Of a stretch of DNA of 11,538 nucleotides, positions 1 through 5,260 are shown piece after piece (the first letter of the stretch is position 1; every line of letters starts with the position of its first letter). Source of the stretch: an uncultured Bacilli bacterium (lineage in GTDB: Bacteria; Bacillota_I; Bacilli_A; RF39; UBA660); assembly GCA_944359595.1 (NCBI GenBank), contig CALVSV010000141.1, positions 1 to 11,538 on the forward strand. The letters are read 5' to 3'. Below the pieces are notes generated by a model. That model was not told the origin of the DNA and searched no databases. It saw only the letters and a list, made by a program, of their open reading frames with translations. The position numbers and the translations under genes were made by a program.

Positions 1-615
1 TATTAATTTTATATTATAATTATATATTTCTATTTCTTTTAATTTTCTGTTAACTTTACAGAAAGTTTCAAAATCAAATACATCATTTTCATTAAGTTTT
101 CCATCAATTTTTAGAATATTTTTATAATATATATCACTATAATGATATAGTTCGTTTAATATTGTAAAATCACTTGATAAACCCGATTCATTACGTAAAT
201 CTATTTTTAAATTATCTCTATCTAGTTTATCTAACATAAATTGTTGCATATCATAACAATTTAAATATTGTAAATTTTTATAGTTTAATATTTTTTCATA
301 TTCTTCAAATTTTAATGGTGTATCACAAGATATATAAACTTTTTTTATTTCTTTAATAGATTTAGCAATATCAAGGGATATATTAATTAAATCTTCATCT
401 ATTATATTTAAAGTATTTATATTTTTTGTTAGTAATATTCCTCTAATAAAATTGGCAATAATATTTTTATTTTTATAAAAGTAATTTTCTTTAAAAAGTA
501 ATTCTTCTGTATCGATAATATTTGTGTTTCCAGTTACATCTATTATTTCTTCGTCTTCTTGTTTATATAAGATGTTAACTTTTTCGTTGTCAGTTCTAAC
601 AATTATCTTTTTCAC
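1..615 (-). CDS. Unrecognised protein, 3' end cut by window edge
   Basis: Reading the minus strand from a GTG at 613-615 gives 205 uninterrupted codons to the window edge, so the C-terminus is missing. The start is supported by a strong Shine-Dalgarno stretch, AAGGCGGTGAT, a few bases upstream, the same GGTGAT style used by other genes here. The visible protein begins MKKIIVRTDNEKVNILYK and is rich in Lys, Asn, Ile and Asp/Glu. It has no signal peptide, membrane segment, P-loop or cysteine cluster. Phrases such as YKNLQYLNCYD and LKIDLRN alternate short leucine-rich strands, loosely like a solenoid, but not regularly enough to call leucine-rich repeats. It is probably cytoplasmic. It is transcribed divergently from the CotD-like gene. 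I do not recognise the family. That it is a real gene is well supported by the open frame and ribosome binding site. Confidence 0.75.
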   Translation of the reverse strand, partial: MKKIIVRTDNEKVNILYKQEDEEIIDVTGNTNIIDTEELLFKENYFYKNKNIIANFIRGILLTKNINTLNIIDEDLINISLDIAKSIKEIKKVYISCDTPLKFEEYEKILNYKNLQYLNCYDMQQFMLDKLDRDNLKIDLRNESGLSSDFTILNELYHYSDIYYKNILKIDGKLNENDVFDFETFCKVNRKLKEIEIYNYNIKLI

Positions 616-708
616 AAATATCACCGCCTTATTATCACTATAACAAATATATCACATAATTTATAATTATAGAATATAAATACCAACATTTTTAGACAAT
701 TTACATAT

Positions 709-735
709 ACAATTGTAAAATAAATACATACTATA
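709..735 (+). promoter_or_regulatory. Putative mother-cell sigma (SigK/SigE-type) promoter of the CotD-like gene
   Basis: CATACTATA at 727-735 fits the SigK -10 pattern CATANNNTA, and AC at 709-710 lies 16 bases upstream, the spacing known for the SigK -35 AC. The same -10 is also close to the SigE form CATACANT. No convincing sigma-A pair was found in front of the gene. The ribosome binding site AAAGGGGG (743-750) follows directly, so the leader would be very short. The short consensus in AT-rich DNA means chance matches are possible; the match to a spore-coat gene is what raises confidence. Confidence 0.45.
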
Positions 736-759
736 AATTAGAAAAGGGGGTAACAATTT

Positions 760-1119
760 ATGTTTGATAAAAGATGTTATGACATGCCTAAACAAAAAGG
801 GTGTACATCTAAACGTGATATTTATAATGATATAAATATTGAACAAAACTATAATGAGATCAATACAAATGAATTTGCACAACAAAATATGGCAATGCCA
901 TTTGGTGGAGGATGTGCTTGTCCTAGACCTATCATTGAACAGCCAATCGTAAAATGTGTACATAGAACTTTTAACCATACTGTTCCTCATGTATGTCCAA
1001 TAAAAACTAAAATAATTAATCATCATATATATAGACATACATATCAACCAAGTTATTCTTGTGAAGAGCAAAATGATTTTAGTCAAATAAACGAAGGTTC
1101 TTGTTGTCAATTTAAATAA
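760..1119 (+). CDS. CotD-family spore coat protein
   Basis: A 119-residue Cys/His-rich protein with nine cysteines (C6, C15, C52, C54, C66, C79, C101, C115, C116) and six histidines clustered at 68-93. The core at about residues 62-101 has the order P-I-V-x-C-V-H, F-N-H-T-V-P-H-V-C-P, then I-N-H-H-I-Y-x-H-x-Y, which matches the CotD pattern of Bacillus (PIVHP, TIVPHIHP, VNHH...H). CotD is an inner-coat protein deposited on the forespore by the mother cell. Here several His positions of CotD are Cys, and a terminal CC adds cross-linking capacity. No signal peptide or membrane segment is present, as expected for a coat protein. The start follows AAAGGGGG with a 9-base spacer. It stands alone between a SigK-like promoter and a terminator, consistent with a monocistronic sporulation gene. 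Family call is by motif pattern, not by search. Confidence 0.7.
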   Translation: MFDKRCYDMPKQKGCTSKRDIYNDINIEQNYNEINTNEFAQQNMAMPFGGGCACPRPIIEQPIVKCVHRTFNHTVPHVCPIKTKIINHHIYRHTYQPSYSCEEQNDFSQINEGSCCQFK

Positions 1120-1120
1120 T

Positions 1121-1156
1121 AAAATGCACATAACTAATTAAAGTTATGTGCATTTT
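1121..1156 (+). terminator. Intrinsic terminator after CotD-like gene
   Basis: A perfect 15-bp stem, AAAATGCACATAACT at 1121-1135 with its complement at 1142-1156, around a 6-base loop (AATTAA). It starts two bases after the stop codon. The stem has A-rich and T-rich ends, so it could act in both directions; the right arm ends in TTTT. Confidence 0.85.
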
Positions 1157-1213
1157 ATTGAATTTTGTATAATTAATTGATATTATTTTTTTAGAATAAA
1201 CGAGGTGATATAT

Positions 1214-1717
1214 TTGAAAATATATATAATTGGATGTCCTGGTGCTGGGAAGACTACTTTATCAAAACTTTTATCAAAGAAATATAATATTAACTATTAT
1301 GAATTAGATTGTATTGTATATGATGATAATAACAATCATATTAAAAGATCTGATAAAGAAATTAAAAAAATATTTGATAATATAATTAATAAAGATTCAT
1401 GGATAATAGAAGATGTAGGTAGAAATAAATTTAATAATGGATTAGATAAATGTGATATTATATATTATCTAAAGGTACCCAAAATTAAGGTTTATTATCA
1501 AATAATCAAAAGATGGATTAAACAAAGGTTGAATATAGAACACTATAATTATCCACCTACAATAAAACAATTAATAAATTATTTTAAAATAACTACTGGT
1601 TACTTTAAAAAAGAAAGTAGCAAATTAGAAAAATTAAATAAATATAAAGATAAAGTAATTTATTTATATAATAAGGATATAAAGCATATGTCAAATAATG
1701 TATATCACAAAAAATAA
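1214..1717 (+). CDS. FlaR/adenylate-kinase-like P-loop NTPase
   Basis: The product is 167 residues and begins MKIYIIGCPGAGKTTLSKLL, with a Walker A motif GCPGAGKT at about residues 7-14. The layout resembles the FlaR/AAA_17-18 group of small nucleotide kinase-like proteins. A W-I-I-E-D segment follows (WII-[DE] in FlaR), then the strand CDIIYYLKVPK and an arginine/lysine-rich lid region (RWIKQR), and an aromatic C-terminal helix. These proteins probably phosphorylate a small molecule or nucleotide; 'DNA topology modulation' is a historical name and the substrate is not known. I chose TTG at 1214 because GAGGTGA (1202-1208) sits at normal distance from it, while an in-frame GTG at 1205 lies inside that ribosome binding site and would put codons before the first beta strand. 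No promoter is clear upstream; transcription may start in 1157-1200. Confidence 0.75.
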   Translation: MKIYIIGCPGAGKTTLSKLLSKKYNINYYELDCIVYDDNNNHIKRSDKEIKKIFDNIINKDSWIIEDVGRNKFNNGLDKCDIIYYLKVPKIKVYYQIIKRWIKQRLNIEHYNYPPTIKQLINYFKITTGYFKKESSKLEKLNKYKDKVIYLYNKDIKHMSNNVYHKK

Positions 1718-1751
1718 AATAAATTTTTATATATATAGCTTGATTTTTTTT

Positions 1752-1779
1752 TTGACGCGTGATAAGATTATTGTATAAG
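1752..1779 (+). promoter_or_regulatory. Sigma-A promoter of the surface protein gene
   Basis: TTGACG (1752-1757), a 16-base spacer and TATAAG (1774-1779). A run of ten T (1744-1753) overlaps the -35 and may act as an AT-rich UP-like element. The 7-mer ATAAGAT occurs at 1762-1768 and again at 1775-1781. A strong AGGAGGG ribosome binding site (1792-1798) follows at the right distance. Together these suggest high expression. Confidence 0.75.
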
Positions 1780-1805
1780 ATAGAGAAAAATAGGAGGGAA
1801 ACTAT

Positions 1806-3182
1806 ATGAATATAAAGAAAAGTACATATAAAAAAGTTGGCGGTGTTCTTCTAGCAGCTAGTTTATTTGCAATGCCTTTCTTTGTTAAAGCAAACGCAGG
1901 TGGTAGTAGTACAGAAGGTATGACTTGTAAACAAGGGAAAAGAGTATATTTGTTTTTGGAAGCTGAAAAAATGAAAACTGAAACTATTAAGCTAACTAGT
2001 ACACAATATAATGAATGGGAAACTTACGATCTTGATGCAGTACAAAAAATTTTTAGTGCACACGATGGTGAAGTATGGGCTCAATATCCAGTTCAATACA
2101 GAAAAATATATCAAGTAGAAGATGGGTGGTTTAGATTACCATTGCAAGAAATAAGCAGCTTAAAAACATTTAATCAATACAATGCATATACGAGTGATAC
2201 TGACACCACACCTATAAGAAAATTTTATGATACAGTAATTTTATATGGATTAGATTCTTGGGAAACAGGTACTGATATAGATAAATCAAATTATTATTTT
2301 AAACCAGTTGCTGATGGCGGAGGTACTGCAGTTGGTACAGCTGTTGCGACTGATGCAAAAGGTTATTTCTATATGGCAGGTGGTAGGTCTGGAGCTCATA
2401 ATTTTGGTGGGACTCAATCTTATCAATTAATGGATTATGGTGCAGACATGGCAGACAACACTACATTTGATTACGATTTACCTAGCGACGCTACAAATGT
2501 AAAATTTGAAGCAATAAATTCATGGGATGATAACGATTTTAATTCGTATATTAAAATGATAGAAGATGATTCATATTCAGAAGGTGATTATAGAAGACAT
2601 TACGATTGGGCTTCACAAACTAATGGTGGTTCAGGGGATCCAGAATTTTTAAATGCATTTAATTATTGGCGTAAATGGGGCGGAACAGCTTATGATACAT
2701 TTAAATCACAATTGAAAGATGCCTTGGCTGATAATGCTATTGAAACATCTATAGTGATGGGAAATAATCCTGATGCAACGAATGGTGGAACAATTGAAGA
2801 TAATGGCTCTGGTAAAATTAATGCTTCTATTACAAGAAACTATACTGAATTAGATGTAACTGAAGATACTGAATTTAATTGGATTGTGTATAAGTATACA
2901 GGAGAAGGTTGCCGTGGTGACCAATTTCAAGAAAGTGGCACATGTAAGGCAATTCCTGAACTTGGTTCTAGTGATGGTTCACTTATTAAACTAGCATACA
3001 ACGATTTCTGGATGTATGCACCAGCAAAAGTAACTGTTACATATGATTACGATTGTAGTGAAATTCCTGCAGGAAGTGTTCAATCTGGTATTCCTTCATA
3101 TGGTTATTTAGTAATAGTTTTAGCAGGGGCTGCTGGAGTATATGTAATTGCTAAAAAACGTAATAAATTTATTAAATTTTAA
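1806..3182 (+). CDS. Secreted, membrane-anchored surface protein of unknown function
   Basis: The 458-residue product has a classic export signal: a basic N-terminus (NIKKSTYKK), a hydrophobic core at about 11-27, and an A-N-A cleavage site at 29-31. The C-terminus is a sorting-signal-like arrangement: a small-residue/Pro-Gly stretch containing SVQSG (424-428) and IPSYG (429-433), a hydrophobic segment of about 16 residues (434-449), and a basic tail KKRNKFIKF. There is no true LPXTG. The mature ectodomain is rich in Asp, Gly, Asn, Trp and Tyr, and has four cysteines: C41 near the mature start and C369, C380, C417 near the end, enough for two disulfides. I recognise no catalytic motif or named domain. 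Base composition is visibly richer in GC than the neighbouring genes, and the promoter and ribosome binding site are strong, so it is probably abundant. It is a single-gene unit with its own terminator. An S-layer-like or adhesin role is only a guess. Confidence 0.85.
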   Translation: MNIKKSTYKKVGGVLLAASLFAMPFFVKANAGGSSTEGMTCKQGKRVYLFLEAEKMKTETIKLTSTQYNEWETYDLDAVQKIFSAHDGEVWAQYPVQYRKIYQVEDGWFRLPLQEISSLKTFNQYNAYTSDTDTTPIRKFYDTVILYGLDSWETGTDIDKSNYYFKPVADGGGTAVGTAVATDAKGYFYMAGGRSGAHNFGGTQSYQLMDYGADMADNTTFDYDLPSDATNVKFEAINSWDDNDFNSYIKMIEDDSYSEGDYRRHYDWASQTNGGSGDPEFLNAFNYWRKWGGTAYDTFKSQLKDALADNAIETSIVMGNNPDATNGGTIEDNGSGKINASITRNYTELDVTEDTEFNWIVYKYTGEGCRGDQFQESGTCKAIPELGSSDGSLIKLAYNDFWMYAPAKVTVTYDYDCSEIPAGSVQSGIPSYGYLVIVLAGAAGVYVIAKKRNKFIKF

Positions 3183-3187
3183 TAGAT

Positions 3188-3213
3188 AGGTTCTGATAAT
3201 CAGGACCTTTTTT
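3188..3213 (+). terminator. Intrinsic terminator after the surface protein gene
   Basis: Stem AGGTTCTGA (3188-3196) and TCAGGACCT (3200-3208) with a TAA loop, nine pairs including one G-T, followed directly by TTTTTT (3208-3213). It lies just after the stop codon. Confidence 0.9.
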
Positions 3214-3249
3214 ATTTTATTTTAATATTAGACTTTAAAAAAATTAAAA

Positions 3250-3255
3250 TATAAT
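3250..3255 (+). promoter_or_regulatory. Possible -10 element for the acidic unknown gene
   Basis: A perfect TATAAT at 3250-3255, about 24 bases before the chosen start codon, downstream of a terminator, so a new promoter is needed here. No good -35 is visible (TTAGAC at 3228-3233 with a 16-base gap is weak), and the region is nearly pure A/T, so the call is tentative. Confidence 0.3.
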
Positions 3256-3278
3256 ATATAATTATATTGGTGATGGAC

Positions 3279-4043
3279 ATGCAATATTATAAAATAACTT
3301 CTGATATGATTGTTGGATTTTATAATGACTATATTGATTTTATGAATAAAATGAACTTAGATGATAATTATAGTTCTAGACTTGAAAATGTAAATATTAT
3401 ATTTACTGAAGATGATGGTATTGATATAACTTATAGTGATAATAATATTATTATTAACAAAAAATTTGTGAATGATGAAAATTATAAATTTTATTTGTAT
3501 AAGTGTTTGTTACATAGCATAAGTACAAATAAAGAAAATAATAATAATTATAGTGGATTTGAATGTGATATTAATGATAAAAAAATTAATTCATCATTTA
3601 ATGATATGGTTGAAAATTATATATGTAATGCTATATCAGGCGTTGACGTTTCTGATGATAAAAGAGTCTTTATGCTATTTGTTGAAAAGTTAATTAATAA
3701 TAAAGATTTAGTTGAGATGTATCTTAACAATGATTTATCAAAACTATATTTATCTTTTGAAAATGTTGGTATTAACTTTCAAGGATTATCTAGTAAACTT
3801 GATGAATTTGATAAATATAGAATGGAAAATAAGACAAATGATATTGGTACAAATATATATAAGAAATTAGCTACTGCATGTTATTTTAATTCAATATATG
3901 ATGATAATAAATTGGAAATACCTGATATATCAGAAATAGTAAGTGATGTTGGATTTGAAAACATTCCATCACTTGATACGATTACTAACATATTAAAAGA
4001 AAAGTATTCAAAAAATATTAATAACAGTTTTAAAAGTTATTAA
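3279..4043 (+). CDS. Unrecognised acidic protein, possible inactive zincin-like fold
   Basis: The product is 254 residues from ATG 3279, preceded by GGTGAT (3269-3274), the ribosome binding style seen before other genes here. GTG 3270 and ATG 3273 are in frame but overlap that site. The protein is rich in Asp, Asn, Glu, Ile and Tyr, with no signal peptide or membrane segment, so it is likely cytoplasmic. I cannot name a family with confidence. The order of segments around residues 75-114 (KCLLHSIST, then G93-F94, then FNDMVENYI at 107-115) is reminiscent of small Bacillota zinc peptidases with HELxH, then GF, then an NEG...E helix. Here the His-Glu of HExxH would be Lys-Cys, and only H79 of that motif remains. 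If the relation is real the enzyme is dead. It sits alone between a terminator and the rpoZ promoter. Confidence 0.75.
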   Translation: MQYYKITSDMIVGFYNDYIDFMNKMNLDDNYSSRLENVNIIFTEDDGIDITYSDNNIIINKKFVNDENYKFYLYKCLLHSISTNKENNNNYSGFECDINDKKINSSFNDMVENYICNAISGVDVSDDKRVFMLFVEKLINNKDLVEMYLNNDLSKLYLSFENVGINFQGLSSKLDEFDKYRMENKTNDIGTNIYKKLATACYFNSIYDDNKLEIPDISEIVSDVGFENIPSLDTITNILKEKYSKNINNSFKSY

Positions 4044-4049
4044 AAAATA

Positions 4050-4078
4050 TTGAATTTATATATATTATAGTATATAGT
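4050..4078 (+). promoter_or_regulatory. Sigma-A promoter of rpoZ
   Basis: TTGAAT (4050-4055), a 17-base spacer and TATAGT (4073-4078), about 25 bases before the rpoZ start and starting seven bases after the stop codon of the preceding gene. Another possible -10 (TATTAT) overlaps. The ribosome binding site GAGGAGGGG follows. Confidence 0.6.
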
Positions 4079-4102
4079 AAATAGTAAGAGGAGGGGAGTT
4101 AA

Positions 4103-4300
4103 ATGATATATCCATCAATTGATAAATTATTAACTATTGTAAACTCTAAGTATGAACTTGTTCATATTGCTGCTAGAAGAGCAACACAAATTGAAGAGAC
4201 TGATATTTTTCAAATGAAAGAAAATGAATATGTTTCATCTAAGGGTATTGGAAGAGCTCTTGAAGAAATTAGTAGAGGTTTAATTATTGTAGATAAATAA
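4103..4300 (+). CDS. rpoZ: RNA polymerase omega subunit
   Basis: The 65-residue product begins MIYPSIDKLLTIVNSKYELV and continues HIAARRATQIEE, which is the omega signature: a Y-P-S-[IL]-D-x-L start, S-K-Y-x-L-V, then A-x-[KR]-R-A-[RT]-Q at about residues 24-30. The second half (KGIGRALEEISRGLI) matches the conserved A-L-x-E-I-x-x-G helix. Omega helps fold and hold the beta-prime subunit in RNA polymerase. Length is typical for Bacillota (about 65-70). The start has a strong AGGAGGGG site. In many Bacillota rpoZ lies between gmk and coaBC/priA; here it is an isolated unit with its own promoter and terminator, so that linkage is broken. Confidence 0.92.
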   Translation: MIYPSIDKLLTIVNSKYELVHIAARRATQIEETDIFQMKENEYVSSKGIGRALEEISRGLIIVDK

Positions 4301-4333
4301 AAAATGACTTTGAGGGGGCAAAAGTCATTTTTT
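4301..4333 (+). terminator. Intrinsic terminator after rpoZ
   Basis: An 11-bp stem, AAAATGACTTT (4301-4311) with AAAGTCATTTT (4321-4331), a 9-base loop GAGGGGGCA, and a T run ending at 4333. It begins right after the stop codon. Confidence 0.88.
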
Positions 4334-4341
4334 ATTTTGAT

Positions 4342-4359
4342 TGTAAGTTAACTCTTACA
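4342..4359. repeat. Small inverted repeat in the rpoZ-recX gap
   Basis: TGTAAG (4342-4347), a 6-base spacer TTAACT and CTTACA (4354-4359), followed by TTTTATT. It could be a weak back-up terminator or an imperfect operator. The intergenic stretch from 4334 to 4402 holds no other gene that I can see. Confidence 0.35.
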
Positions 4360-4402
4360 TTTTATTATATACTTTATATAAATTTTTAAATAATCATAAT
4401 AT

Positions 4403-4421
4403 CTATTTTTTTAAAAAATAG
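4403..4421. repeat. 19-bp AT-rich palindrome before the recX promoter
   Basis: CTATTTTTT (4403-4411), a central T, and AAAAAATAG (4413-4421): two exact 9-base arms ending two bases before the -35 hexamer. It may be a regulator binding site or an UP-like element bound by the polymerase alpha subunits. A terminator hairpin is also possible on paper, but it has almost no GC pairs. Confidence 0.5.
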
Positions 4422-4423
4422 TG

Positions 4424-4452
4424 TTGACGAATTTATGTTCGTGTGTTATATT
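4424..4452 (+). promoter_or_regulatory. Sigma-A promoter of the recX operon
   Basis: TTGACG (4424-4429), an exact 17-base spacer and TATATT (4447-4452). Transcription would begin near 4459, 15 bases before the recX start at 4474. Because the -10 falls downstream of the more distal in-frame ATG at 4435, that ATG cannot be the start of mRNA from this promoter. Confidence 0.75.
4428..4441. promoter_or_regulatory. Putative LexA (SOS) box in the recX promoter
   Basis: CGAATTTATGTTCG differs from the Gram-positive LexA core CGAAC-N4-GTTCG at only one of the ten arm positions (T for C at 4432). It overlaps the last bases of the -35 and occupies the first half of the spacer, the position where a repressor would block polymerase. 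RecX is a modulator of RecA, itself the SOS trigger, so the functional fit is good. A single site in one sequence cannot prove it. Confidence 0.55.
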
Positions 4453-4473
4453 TATATTGAGGATGGTGATATT

Positions 4474-5244
4474 ATGAACATTAAAAAATTTATAAAAGTG
4501 GGTAAGGCTAAATATAATTTGATATTAGATAATAATTTATCAGTTACTTTAAATGAAGAAGTAATATTAAATAATGATTTATTATTAAAGAAGACTATTG
4601 ATAAAAAAACACTTGAAAAATTAATGCGTGAAAATAATGTAGAAAATATTATTTCAAAATGTATTCACTATATATCCGTTAGAATTAGAAGTAAAAAAGA
4701 AATGTATACATACCTTAATAAAATAACTGATGATAAAAATATTATAGATAATGTTATTAAAAGGTTAGAAGATAATAAATATATTAATGATGAGGTATTT
4801 ACTCAATTATATATTAATGATAAAATAAATCTTACTAATTATGGTACTTATAAAATTAGAAATGATTTATTGATGCATAATATTGATAAAAATATTATAG
4901 ATAAATATATAAATAAAGTAGATGATAGTATATTAAGAAATAAAATAAATAAAATTATTAGTAATGGTATTAAAAATAATGATAAATATTCTAAAAAGAT
5001 GTTAATAGCTAAATTAACTAATAAATTGATATCTTTAGGTTATGATAAAGAAATGATTAACGAAGAATTTAATAACTATGAAATTGAAGAAAATGGTGAT
5101 ATAATAAAAAAAGAGTTTGATAAAATATATAATATACTTACACTAAAAAATAAATATGATGAATATACTTTAAAAAATAAGATAATACAAAAAATGATGC
5201 AGAAAGGTTATTCATATAGTGAAATAAATAAATTGTTTGATTAG
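4474..5244 (+). CDS. recX: RecX, regulator of RecA
   Basis: RecX binds RecA filaments and modulates their growth and activity. The 256-residue length fits Bacillota RecX (about 260-270), longer than the proteobacterial form. After an N-terminal extension (about 1-60, containing a beta-rich segment), the protein is built of repeated three-helix units. Unit one contains S-V-R-I-R-S-x-x-E-M-Y-x-Y-L, then V-I-x-R-L and the signature I-N-D-E (104-107) before F-x-x-x-Y-I-N-D. Later units carry K-I-R-N-D-L and K-x-L-x-x-L-G-Y. The start at ATG 4474 follows GGTGAT (4465-4470) and lies downstream of the promoter -10. It is the first gene of an operon with the nuclease gene 16 bases downstream, and its promoter holds a LexA-like box. 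It is strongly basic and Lys/Asn/Ile-rich, as the genome bias dictates. Confidence 0.85.
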   Translation: MNIKKFIKVGKAKYNLILDNNLSVTLNEEVILNNDLLLKKTIDKKTLEKLMRENNVENIISKCIHYISVRIRSKKEMYTYLNKITDDKNIIDNVIKRLEDNKYINDEVFTQLYINDKINLTNYGTYKIRNDLLMHNIDKNIIDKYINKVDDSILRNKINKIISNGIKNNDKYSKKMLIAKLTNKLISLGYDKEMINEEFNNYEIEENGDIIKKEFDKIYNILTLKNKYDEYTLKNKIIQKMMQKGYSYSEINKLFD

Positions 5245-5260
5245 CTAGAGGTGGTTATCC

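Noticed and set aside
667..1131. Minus-strand open frame of 154 codons opposite the CotD-like gene
   Set aside because: It lies antisense to a gene with a good ribosome binding site and family pattern, runs into the terminator stem, and its hydrophobic composition is what the complement of an AT-rich gene gives.
1744..1753. Run of ten T as a terminator for the FlaR-like gene
   Set aside because: No stable hairpin precedes it; it overlaps the -35 of the next promoter and is better explained as an AT-rich upstream element.
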